Assembly (NCBI GenBank): GCA_934219025.1
Contig: CAKQDG010000018.1
Location: 1-29,709 of the forward strand
Direction of reading: 5' to 3'
DNA from: an uncultured Prevotella sp.
GTDB taxonomy: Bacteria > Bacteroidota > Bacteroidia > Bacteroidales > Bacteroidaceae
DNA: 29,709 bases
Part shown: positions 8,582 through 14,929 of the stretch, in pieces
Layout: each line of letters opens with the position of its first letter
Position numbering within the stretch: the stretch's first letter is position 1
Translations under genes and position numbers: made by a program
Notes under the pieces: generated by a model
The model's database searches: none
Seen by the model: the letters and a program-made list of their open reading frames with translations, nothing else
Told to the model about the DNA's origin: nothing

Positions 8582-8589
8582 CAAAGATA
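8582..8589 (-). promoter_or_regulatory. Promoter -7 element of cca
   Basis: TATCTTTG on the minus strand (complement 8582-8589) is a perfect TAnnTTTG element about 36 nt before the ATG at 8546. No -33 TTG is seen; that position falls inside the GAAGAAT repeat array, so array length could affect promoter strength. Confidence 0.6.
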
Positions 8590-8601
8590 ATATTTTTTAA
8601 T

Positions 8602-8697
8602 GAAGAATGAAGAATGAAGAATGAAGAATTTATATTTAATGAAGAATCGCTCGGCAAAATGAAGAATGAAAAATGAAGAATATGAAGAATGAAGAAT
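8602..8697. repeat. GAAGAAT heptamer repeat array
   Basis: Four perfect tandem copies of GAAGAAT occupy 8602-8629. Further copies lie at 8641, 8661, 8675, 8684 and 8691, with a variant GAAAAAT at 8668. Read on the minus strand the array is ATTCTTC, upstream of the cca promoter. It does not encode anything credible in either direction. Confidence 0.9.
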
Positions 8698-8754
8698 GCG
8701 GATTACTCTCTCTTGTAAAGAAAAGTTAATCCGCATTCTTCATTTCGCCGAGCG
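8648..8754. repeat. Imperfect inverted repeat enclosing the heptamer copies
   Basis: GAAGAATGCGGATTA at 8691-8705 is perfectly inverted at 8727-8741 with a 21-nt loop. Further out, CGCTCGGC at 8648-8655 is inverted as GCCGAGCG at 8747-8754, with the extra GAAGAAT units on the left arm looped out. It lies between the sugar transferase stop (8791) and cca, and could act as a transcript end or processing hairpin. No T-run follows on the minus strand. Confidence 0.8.
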
Positions 8755-8790
8755 CAAGCGAGGCAAATTTTTCATTCTTCATTTCATGAC

Positions 8791-10194
8791 TTAGTAGGCT
8801 TCCTTGTCGCCCTGTATCACGTTCATCACCGTGCGGTACATGATATAGAGGTCAAGTCCGAGCGACCAGTGCTCGATATACCATATGTCGCCTTCCACTC
8901 TGCCTTCCATCTGCGAGAGTTCTTTTGTCTCGCCGCGGAATCCCGTTACCTGGCTCCAGCCGGTGATGCCGGGTTTCACGAAATGGCGAATCATGTATTT
9001 GTCGATGAGCTTGGAGTATTCTTCGGTGTGTTTGAGCATGTGCGGACGAGGTCCCACGATGCTCATGTCGCCTTTGAGCACATTCCAGAACTGCGGCAGT
9101 TCGTCGATGTTCGTCTTGCGCATTATGTCGCCCCATTTTGTCTTTCGCGGGTCATTCTTCGTTGCCTGAAGTTTGTCGGCATCGGCATTCACCTTCATGC
9201 TGCGGAACTTGTAGCAGTAGAATTCCCTGCCGTTGAGTCCGTTTCGCTTTTGCTTGAAGAATATCGGTCCGGGCATGGTGAGCTTTGTTATTATAGCCAC
9301 GACGATGAATATTATCGGGAACAGCGTGATGAGGAACAGTCCCGACACAAGGATGTCGAAGAGTCGCTTTACGGCGCGGTTTTCGGGATGCGAGAGAGGT
9401 TCGCGCATAAGGCTCAGGTATGGCACGCTGCCGAGCATATTGAAATATACGCGGTGGTGCAGATAGTTGGTAACGTTTGGCACGCTGTAGAAATGCACGA
9501 AGTTTTTCTCGCAGAACTTTATAATCTTCACGATTTCGTCGGCTCGTCTTGACGGCAGGCAGCAGAATAGTTCGTGTACTTCATGGTTGCCGGCGAGATA
9601 GTCGGGCACGGATTCCGGTGTGCCGAGATATGGGCACTCTTCGGGGAAACGCGGGTTGGGCTGGTCGTCGAAGTAGCCCACCACCTTGTATCCGAGCGAT
9701 GATATGGAGCGCATCTCGCGATAGAGGGCAATGTTGTTGCTCTTGCTACCAACGAACACCACTTTGTTGATGTGTATTCCTCGTTTGCGGTAGAGGTTCA
9801 TTGCCCATCTCACGCATAGGCGGAAGCTTGACACCACGATGATGACTGTGGTGAGGAAGAGCGGCATTATCTTGTAGTCCATATAATGGAATCGCCCTAT
9901 GCGGAGCAGGGGGATGGCGAGCAGAGCGAAGAGCAACACGTTTCTGATTACGAGCAGAACGATTTGGAACCGTTTCACTTTTCTCAGATAGAGTATCACT
10001 CCTCCGTTTATGATACATGCACTGTAGAGCACTGCCACCATCATCGAGGTGTGCAGCTGCACATCGTCCCATACCACCCCGAGCAGATATCTGGAGAAGA
10101 GGAAGTATGTGAGCATGGCGAAAATGAAGTCGCCCAACAGTGTGCCGGCAACGACGAATGCGTTGCTGTGCATGTTGTACATCTTAAGGTTCAT
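8791..10194 (-). CDS. Undecaprenyl-phosphate sugar phosphotransferase, exopolysaccharide initiation
   Basis: This 467-residue membrane protein is of the WcaJ/CpsE-like polyisoprenyl-phosphate hexose-1-phosphate transferase type. Four membrane segments (about 12-38, 50-70, 80-98, 107-125) precede a CoA-binding-like domain (about 140-250, VVFVGSKSNN). A further hydrophobic segment (282-306) anchors the catalytic bacterial sugar transferase domain (about 275-467), with FFKQKRNG, YKFRSM, the catalytic pair D364-E365 in NIDELPQFWNV, and VGPRPH. It would transfer a sugar phosphate from a nucleotide sugar to undecaprenyl phosphate at the inner membrane, starting a repeat unit. It lies 54 nt downstream of the GDP-fucose synthase gene on the same strand, probably in one operon. 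The donor sugar cannot be deduced. No flippase, polymerase or other glycosyltransferase is in the window. Confidence 0.9.
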   Translation of the reverse strand: MNLKMYNMHSNAFVVAGTLLGDFIFAMLTYFLFSRYLLGVVWDDVQLHTSMMVAVLYSACIINGGVILYLRKVKRFQIVLLVIRNVLLFALLAIPLLRIGRFHYMDYKIMPLFLTTVIIVVSSFRLCVRWAMNLYRKRGIHINKVVFVGSKSNNIALYREMRSISSLGYKVVGYFDDQPNPRFPEECPYLGTPESVPDYLAGNHEVHELFCCLPSRRADEIVKIIKFCEKNFVHFYSVPNVTNYLHHRVYFNMLGSVPYLSLMREPLSHPENRAVKRLFDILVSGLFLITLFPIIFIVVAIITKLTMPGPIFFKQKRNGLNGREFYCYKFRSMKVNADADKLQATKNDPRKTKWGDIMRKTNIDELPQFWNVLKGDMSIVGPRPHMLKHTEEYSKLIDKYMIRHFVKPGITGWSQVTGFRGETKELSQMEGRVEGDIWYIEHWSLGLDLYIMYRTVMNVIQGDKEAY

Positions 10195-10248
10195 AAAAGT
10201 TTTATAAGTTGTATTCGGTTATAAGGTCTGTATGGCATGGGGTCTTTT

Positions 10249-11454
10249 TCAGCTAATGCTGTTGCGATACCACTCGTAGAGTTTCTCCACTCCGTCTTCG
10301 ATTTCCACTTTGTGTGTCCATCCCAGCGAATGTAGTTTCTCCACGTCGATGAGTTTTCGCGGTGTGCCGTCGGGTTTTGAGGCGTCGAATTCCACGGTGC
10401 CTTCGAAGCCCACGGTCTTGACCACGAGTTCTGCGAGTTGGCGTATGGTGAGTTCTTTTCCTGTTCCCACGTTGATGTGGCAGTTTCTTATTTCTCCGAG
10501 CGATGGTATTGCTCCTCCCCTACCCTCGCTGTTGTTGCGGTCTACGGCTCCGTCTACCTTTGCTCCGTAGAACACGCTACTGTATTTTTCAATTCCTATG
10601 ATGTCTTTGAAGTCCACGTTGAGCAGCACGTGCACGCTGGCGTCTGCCATATCCTCGCTCCAGAGAAATTCGCGCAGCGGCTTGCCTGTGCCCCAGAGCA
10701 CCACTTTGTTGTTGAATATGCCGTAGTATTCCAGAGCCTTGAGTATGCGTTCCTTCGGGTTTTTGCCGTCCACGTTTCCTTCGCCGATGATTTTCCTCAA
10801 CTTGTCGTCGGGGTTTATCGGGCGCTTGTCCATATCCTTTTCGATTGCGGCCCAGTTGTCGTCGTGTATGAGCTTTGCAAGATAGATCTTGCGCATCATT
10901 GCGGGCATCACGTGGCTGTTTTCAAGATGAAAGTTGTCGTTAGGTCCATATAGGTTTGTGGGCATCACGGCGATGTAGTTGGTGCCGTATTGCAGGTTGT
11001 AGCTCTCGCACATCTTGAGTCCTGCGATTTTTGCTATGGCGTATTCCTCGTTGGTGTATTCCAGTGGCGAGGTGAGCAGAGCGTCTTCTTTCATCGGCTG
11101 CGGTGCGTCTTTGGGGTAGATGCATGTGCTGCCGAGGAACAGGAGTTTTTTCACTCCGTGCGAGTAGGCATTGCTTATCACGTTGCATTGCATCTTCATG
11201 TTCTGCATTATGAAGTCGGCGCGATAGAGCGAGTTTGCCATGATGCCGCCCACGAATGCTGCGGCGAGCACTACGGCGTCGGGGCGTTCTTCGTCGAAGA
11301 ATTTCTGCACGGCATACTGGTCTGTCAGGTCGAGTTCTTTGTGTGAGCGACCCACCAGGTTGTTGTAGCCTCTGTTTTTCAGGTTGTTCCATATTGCCGA
11401 ACCTACGAGTCCGTGGTGTCCGGCTATGTAAATTTTGCTGTTTTTGTCTAACAT
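10249..11454 (-). CDS. fcl: GDP-L-fucose synthase
   Basis: This cytosolic epimerase-reductase converts GDP-4-keto-6-deoxymannose to GDP-L-fucose with NADPH. The chosen start is the ATG at 11454 ([18 protein letters not shown]), because the 19 codons upstream to 11511 run through a strong hairpin and are not protein-like. An SDR Rossmann motif (GHHGLVG, 12-18), catalytic S109 (LGSTCIYP) and Y138-x3-K142 (YAIAK) are present. At 401 residues it is about 80 longer than the Escherichia coli enzyme. The extra sequence lies near 180-220 ([18 protein letters not shown]) and 290-320 ([18 protein letters not shown]). It sits between gmd and the sugar transferase gene in the GDP-fucose operon. Confidence 0.92.
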   Translation of the reverse strand: MLDKNSKIYIAGHHGLVGSAIWNNLKNRGYNNLVGRSHKELDLTDQYAVQKFFDEERPDAVVLAAAFVGGIMANSLYRADFIMQNMKMQCNVISNAYSHGVKKLLFLGSTCIYPKDAPQPMKEDALLTSPLEYTNEEYAIAKIAGLKMCESYNLQYGTNYIAVMPTNLYGPNDNFHLENSHVMPAMMRKIYLAKLIHDDNWAAIEKDMDKRPINPDDKLRKIIGEGNVDGKNPKERILKALEYYGIFNNKVVLWGTGKPLREFLWSEDMADASVHVLLNVDFKDIIGIEKYSSVFYGAKVDGAVDRNNSEGRGGAIPSLGEIRNCHINVGTGKELTIRQLAELVVKTVGFEGTVEFDASKPDGTPRKLIDVEKLHSLGWTHKVEIEDGVEKLYEWYRNSIS

Positions 11455-11471
11455 ATCCAAATTTCCCTTCT

Positions 11472-11519
11472 CCCTTGCCGTGCTGTCCCTCCTTATGCAG
11501 AGGGGCAGCACGGCAAGGG
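11472..11519. repeat. Strong intergenic hairpin between gmd and fcl
   Basis: The arms CCCTTGCCGTGCTG (11472-11485) and CAGCACGGCAAGGG (11506-11519) are perfectly inverted. The stem extends inward six more pairs including one wobble, about 20 bp in all, around an 8-nt loop. No T-run follows on the transcribed minus strand, so it is more likely an RNA-processing, stability or REP-like element than a plain terminator. It lies 18 nt upstream of the fcl ATG. Confidence 0.85.
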
Positions 11520-11575
11520 GAATATCATTTTTATATCCTGTAACTGTTTTTCTTCCTTTTGCTGCCTGTGCGCAA

Positions 11576-12667
11576 TTATTTCACTACGCCCTTCTCCAGG
11601 TATTCTGCCAGGTTTACGCGCATCACTGATGCCACATGGTCGGCAGCCACTTTCTGCATGTCGTGTTTCACCATTATTTCCACAAGCTGTTCGAACGAGG
11701 TGCTCTGCGGGTTCCATCCCAGTTCTTTTTTTGCCTTCGTCGGGTCTCCCCAGAGGTTCACCACGTCTGTTGGGCGGTAGAAGTCTTCGGATACAGCCAC
11801 GCGCACCTTTCCGGTTTTCACGTCGATACCTTTTTCTTCAATGCCCTTGCCCTCCCAGCGGAGTTCTATTCCGGCATAGCGGAAGGCGAGAGTGGCAAAC
11901 TCGCGCACGGTGTGCTGCACGCCGGTTGCGATGACAAAGTCTTCCGGTTTGTCGTGCTGCAGGATGAGCCACATACATTCCACATAGTCTTTGGCGTATC
12001 CCCAGTCGCGCAGCGAGTCGAGGTTGCCCAGGTAGAGGCAGTCTTGCTTGCCCTGTGCGATGCGTGCTGCTGCGAGTGTGATTTTGCGGGTTACGAATGT
12101 TTCGCCGCGGCGCTCGCTTTCGTGGTTGAACAGTATGCCGGAGCAGCAGTACATGCCGTAAGCTTCGCGGTATTCCTTCACTATCCAGTATCCGTAGAGT
12201 TTTGCCACGGCATAGGGGCTGTATGGGTGGAACGGAGTGTTTTCGTTTTGCGGCACTTCTTCCACCTTGCCGTATAGCTCGGATGTTGAAGCCTGGTATA
12301 TGCGGCAGGTTTTTGCCAGTCCGCACTGGCGCACTGCCTCGAGCACGCGGAGCACTCCTGTGGCGTCTACGTCGGCGGTAAACTCTGGAGAGTCGAAGCT
12401 CACCTGGACGTGGCTCTGTGCGGCGAGGTTGTAAACCTCTGTCGGGCGCACCTTGTTTACCACCTGTATCAGGCTCATCGAATCGCCCAGGTCGGCATAG
12501 TGCAAGTGGAAATGCGGGGTTCCTTCGAGGTGTGCGATGCGCTCGCGGTAGTCCACCGAGGAGCGTCTTATAGTGCCGTGCACTTCATATCCTTTGTTCA
12601 ACAAAAATTCTGCCAGAAACGATCCGTCCTGACCTGTTATTCCTGTTATAAGAGCTACTTTTTCCAT
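11576..12667 (-). CDS. gmd: GDP-mannose 4,6-dehydratase
   Basis: This 363-residue extended SDR enzyme catalyses the first step from GDP-mannose to GDP-L-fucose, giving GDP-4-keto-6-deoxymannose. The N-terminal motif [15 protein letters not shown] (9-23) binds NADP. The catalytic residues are T128 and E130 (ASTSELYG) and Y152-x3-K156 (YAVAK). The ending region [20 protein letters not shown] is typical of the family. Length matches bacterial Gmd. It is the first gene of a minus-strand operon with fcl and the initiating sugar transferase, and is preceded by a clear promoter at complement 12754-12784. Products probably feed a fucose-containing capsule or exopolysaccharide, although the glycan itself is not visible here. 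Confidence 0.95.
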   Translation of the reverse strand: MEKVALITGITGQDGSFLAEFLLNKGYEVHGTIRRSSVDYRERIAHLEGTPHFHLHYADLGDSMSLIQVVNKVRPTEVYNLAAQSHVQVSFDSPEFTADVDATGVLRVLEAVRQCGLAKTCRIYQASTSELYGKVEEVPQNENTPFHPYSPYAVAKLYGYWIVKEYREAYGMYCCSGILFNHESERRGETFVTRKITLAAARIAQGKQDCLYLGNLDSLRDWGYAKDYVECMWLILQHDKPEDFVIATGVQHTVREFATLAFRYAGIELRWEGKGIEEKGIDVKTGKVRVAVSEDFYRPTDVVNLWGDPTKAKKELGWNPQSTSFEQLVEIMVKHDMQKVAADHVASVMRVNLAEYLEKGVVK

Positions 12668-12753
12668 GTTATTTTTATTATGTCGTTTTACTATTTATAC
12701 GTTTTGTCTATTTTGCCTTTAGCATTTTGTGTATGTATGGTTTTGGAACGGTG

Positions 12754-12784
12754 CAAAAATACAAATCATTTTTTTATTTTGCAA
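12754..12784 (-). promoter_or_regulatory. Promoter of the gmd-fcl-sugar transferase operon
   Basis: TATTTTTG on the minus strand (complement 12754-12761) matches TAnnTTTG, and TTG (complement 12782-12784) lies 20 bp upstream as a -33 element. Transcription would start near 12747, about 80 nt before the gmd ATG. A G9 tract (C9 on this strand) lies about 65 bp further upstream. Confidence 0.65.
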
Positions 12785-12825
12785 CAATTTGGCACGATAT
12801 TATAAATATGTATCGAAATTTTCTC

Positions 12826-12834
12826 GGGGGGGGG
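12826..12834. repeat. Homopolymeric G9 tract upstream of gmd promoter
   Basis: Nine consecutive G occur at 12826-12834 in an otherwise AT-rich spacer, about 42 bp upstream of the -33 element of the gmd promoter. Such tracts can change length by slippage; whether this one does is not visible in a single sequence. Confidence 0.9.
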
Positions 12835-12906
12835 TAATTTATGGGGGAAAGAGACACCCGAGGAACAAGTTTTTTTGTTCTTCCGTTATTGGGAGTGACA
12901 AATATA

Positions 12907-13204
12907 TTTTTAGACGAAAACCTTGTGGCATACAAATAAAACAGAGTGTAAGAATACTAAATTCCTTGTCTGTTACTATATAGACAAACCTTATTGCCAT
13001 TCTGTTTTACAGGTTGAAAATGATTTCCTTTGTTTTTTATGTTTATCGCCCTCTGACAAGTAAAATGCCAAAGGCATTACCGGTGGATTGACGGATTTCC
13101 GAAAGAGAACTTGTTCTCGTAAGGAAATACGACAACACATCGGTAAGCCCGAGAAACGAGGGCTTTACTTGTCAGAGGGGGTTTTGTTGGTTTTCGTCTA
13201 AAAA
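12907..13204. repeat. 298-bp unit bounded by perfect 16-bp inverted repeats
   Basis: The left arm 12907-12922 (TTTTTAGACGAAAACC) is perfectly inverted at 13189-13204, with 266 bp between. Inside are a 9-bp pair (TAAAACAGA 12937-12945 with 13001-13009) enclosing a 6-bp hairpin (12966-12971 with 12982-12987), and a second 16-bp pair at 13049-13064/13164-13179. No ORF, no integrase or transposase and no obvious target-site duplication are seen. It could be a MITE-like non-autonomous element, an invertible DNA segment upstream of the polysaccharide operon, or a structured RNA locus. The repeats are seen directly; the role is inference. Confidence 0.75.
13049..13179. ncRNA. Candidate structured RNA or cruciform, 131 nt, four stems
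   Basis: A perfect 16-bp outer stem (CCCTCTGACAAGTAAA, 13049-13064, with 13164-13179) closes a junction. Inside are hairpin A (AATGCC/GGCATT, 13064-13078) and a long imperfect stem of 22 positions (13079-13100 with 13123-13144, 17 Watson-Crick pairs) capped by GAGAAC/GTTCTC (13105-13118). A further hairpin is AAGCCC/GGGCTT (13145-13165). This ordered folding is unlikely by chance, but strand, transcription and function are unknown. It may equally be the palindromic core of a mobile element. It resembles no RNA family I can name. Confidence 0.4.
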
Positions 13205-13510
13205 AGTTGGATAGGAGATCACTTCCGACAACCAATACTCTCCCGTCACATTCCGTGATAGCCCCACAAAAACGAGTAATCCCATGTGTTATATTTCACA
13301 TTCTTTCACTTTCCTGCGATTTCATTTTAACAAATCATTTCTTCTTTTCCTGACAACTAACCGCATATAACCTTACGGATTTGCCGTCGGCAAAAAGAGG
13401 AACACCGCGCAAATGAAAACCGGCAGTAGACAAACGACAAGAAATCTGCCATTTTCCCGTTTCAAAAACGCTCAAGACTCAAGTCCGGAAATGCGCTTCT
13501 TCGGGAGCAA

Positions 13511-13541
13511 AGCAATGCTTCATTCAAAACGAAGCATTGCT
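13511..13541. repeat. 11-bp hairpin in spacer
   Basis: AGCAATGCTTC at 13511-13521 is perfectly inverted at 13531-13541 with a 9-nt loop. Each arm is itself nearly palindromic, so alternative foldings exist. It lies about 250 bp upstream of the small lipoprotein gene. No T-run follows, so a terminator is unlikely. Confidence 0.75.
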
Positions 13542-13761
13542 TCATCAACGAAGAAGGACTGCTACGGAAACAGCTTTCGACGCAACGCTTTATAAATGAG
13601 CTCGTTACGTGTTTGCGGCAAGAACGGCGGTTTTTCGGAAAAACTTTTTCTTCTTTCAAAACAAACCATTCTCGCGCAGCGGAGAGACAAGAATTTTAAC
13701 ATTAAACTGTAACATTTTGTTAATATACGGAGATATTCCAACCATAATAGAATAAAATCCT

Positions 13762-13769
13762 TACCTTTG
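13762..13769 (+). promoter_or_regulatory. Promoter -7 element of small lipoprotein gene
   Basis: TACCTTTG at 13762-13769 is a perfect -7 element. Transcription would start near 13776, leaving a very short A-rich leader before the ATG at 13788. No clear -33 TTG at the expected distance. Confidence 0.55.
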
Positions 13770-13787
13770 TATTCAAAAAAAAGAGAA

Positions 13788-14255
13788 ATGAAAATAAATA
13801 TCACGGCTGCAACCATAATCCTTGCAGCAGCAATCACCCTCACGGCCTGCACCGACAAGGAAAAGGCCGAGGCAAAGGCTCTGCTGGAGCAGGCTCACAA
13901 TGATTTCGACAAGGGCGACTACGCCCACACGCTCCTGCTCATCGACTCGCTCCGACAGGCTCACCCCAAGGCAATAGAGGAGCGCAAGGAGGCTCTCAGG
14001 CTTTACCAGGACGCATCGGAGAGGATGGCACAGATGCAGATTCAGGAAAACGACATGGCAATACAGAAGCTGGAGGAGGAAATCGGAAAGTTGGCCGCAA
14101 TGGTGGAGAACCACAAAAAGAGCGGTTCGGCTACTGCCGCAGAACTGAGCCTGCTGACCCTGAAAAGGCTTAAGCTCGACTCGCTCCGAGCGCGCTTTGA
14201 TGCGCAGTGTGCCACGGTGAAAGTGATCCGCGAAAGGCGAAAAGCTAAAAATTAA
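13788..14255 (+). CDS. Small coiled-coil lipoprotein of unknown function
   Basis: The protein has 155 residues from the ATG at 13788, chosen because it gives a clean lipoprotein signal right after the promoter; seven upstream codons in frame belong to the leader. Residues 1-20 are a hydrophobic signal with lipobox LTAC (C21). The mature part is highly charged and helical: a TPR-like start (LLEQAHNDFDKGDYAHTLLLIDSLRQAHP, about 32-60), then a coiled coil (about 75-150) rich in Glu, Lys, Gln and Leu. It probably sits in the envelope, facing the periplasm. It is the first gene of the plus-strand block, with another promoter between it and the next gene. I do not recognise the family; a role as an envelope scaffold is only a guess. 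Confidence 0.75.
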   Translation: MKINITAATIILAAAITLTACTDKEKAEAKALLEQAHNDFDKGDYAHTLLLIDSLRQAHPKAIEERKEALRLYQDASERMAQMQIQENDMAIQKLEEEIGKLAAMVENHKKSGSATAAELSLLTLKRLKLDSLRARFDAQCATVKVIRERRKAKN

Positions 14256-14288
14256 CCGCCACTGCACTCTTTTATCAATATTAATGCG

Positions 14289-14296
14289 TAACTTTG
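14289..14296 (+). promoter_or_regulatory. Promoter -7 element of the DUF1599-like gene
   Basis: TAACTTTG at 14289-14296 is a perfect TAnnTTTG element, placing transcription start near 14303, about 40 nt before the ATG at 14342. No convincing -33 element. It suggests the following genes form a transcription unit separate from the lipoprotein gene. Confidence 0.6.
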
Positions 14297-14341
14297 CGCC
14301 CACATTATATAATATATATAGCAGATATTTCTGCCAACCGA

Positions 14342-14899
14342 ATGATGAACAAGGAAAAACAAAATACAGAGGAACAGTTCAAGAGCGTGATGAAGGAATG
14401 TAGAGCGCTCTTCGAGAAAAAGCTACACGACTACAACGCATCGTGGAGAATGTTGCGCCCCTCGTCGCTCACCGACCAACTGCTAATCAAGGCTCGACGC
14501 ATCAGAAGCATCGAGGTGAAGGGTGTGGCCATGGTGGAAGACGACACCCGCTCGGAATTCATCGCACTGATAAACTACGGCATCGTGGGACTGATTCAGC
14601 TCGAAAAGGGATTTGCCGACACGGTGGACATATCAAACGACGAGGCTATGACACTCTACGACAAATACCTGCAGGAGGCACTGCAGCTGATGCTGCGCAA
14701 AAACCACGACTACAACGAGGCGTGGCGCATGATGAGGGTGAGCAGCTACACCGATTTCATACTCACAAAAATAGAACGCGTGAAGGAGATTGAAAACCTG
14801 AACGGCGGAACGCTCGTATCCGAAGGCATCGACGCCAACTATATGGACATCATAAACTACTCCGTGTTTGGAGTGATAAAGCTCACCTACGGCGAGTAG
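14342..14899 (+). CDS. DUF1599-like protein with internal duplication
   Basis: This protein has 185 residues, with the start taken at the first ATG after the promoter (MMNKEKQ; 14345 is an alternative). Two copies of the same domain are visible. Residues about 16-88 hold KKLHDYNASWRMLRPSSLTD and INYGIVGLIQL; residues about 110-182 hold RKNHDYNEAWRMMRVSSYTD and INYSVFGVIKL. Each copy keeps HDYN-x-WR, a basic I-x-E stretch and a final helix. This pattern matches the DUF1599 family of Bacteroidetes (I recall it being annotated as nucleotide-modification associated, from memory). No signal peptide. It lies 30 nt before the DoxX-like gene and is probably co-transcribed with it. Biochemical role is unknown. 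Confidence 0.8.
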   Translation: MMNKEKQNTEEQFKSVMKECRALFEKKLHDYNASWRMLRPSSLTDQLLIKARRIRSIEVKGVAMVEDDTRSEFIALINYGIVGLIQLEKGFADTVDISNDEAMTLYDKYLQEALQLMLRKNHDYNEAWRMMRVSSYTDFILTKIERVKEIENLNGGTLVSEGIDANYMDIINYSVFGVIKLTYGE

Positions 14900-14929
14900 G
14901 ACTGAAGGGAAAGGAACATAAAATAGACA

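Larger units (their letters stand above)
12668..13787. other. Gene-poor 1.1-kb spacer with nested inverted repeats
   Basis: The spacer between gmd (minus) and a small lipoprotein gene (plus) contains no ORF I can support. It holds the gmd promoter, the G9 tract, a small hairpin (GAACAA 12863-12868 with TTGTTC 12875-12880), the inverted-repeat unit 12907-13204, a near-palindrome (13380-13394, TTTGCCG/CGGCAAA), a hairpin at 13511-13541 and the promoter of the next gene at 13762-13769. Short ORFs here are unlike proteins in composition. No tRNA, tmRNA or RNase P RNA signature was recognised. Confidence 0.7.

Noticed and set aside
8602..8697. Heptamer array considered as a CRISPR
   Set aside because: Units are 7 bp and mostly contiguous, with no spacers of regular length and no cas genes.
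12729..12983. 84-residue open frame across the gmd promoter and the G9 tract
   Set aside because: It runs through promoter elements, a homopolymer and an inverted-repeat arm, with no protein-like composition.
13049..13179. Considered as tmRNA, RNase P RNA or a tRNA
   Set aside because: No tag-reading frame, no conserved P4-type RNase P sequence, no T-arm GTTC motif and no CCA end were found.
12907..13204. Inverted-repeat unit considered as an insertion sequence
   Set aside because: Under 300 bp with no transposase frame and no obvious target-site duplication, so at most a non-autonomous element.
13413..13858. Short frames on both strands in the 1.1-kb spacer (13413-13595 plus, 13562-13858 minus)
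   Set aside because: Low-complexity basic or Arg/Phe-rich translations, no leader signals, overlapping hairpins and the next gene's promoter.
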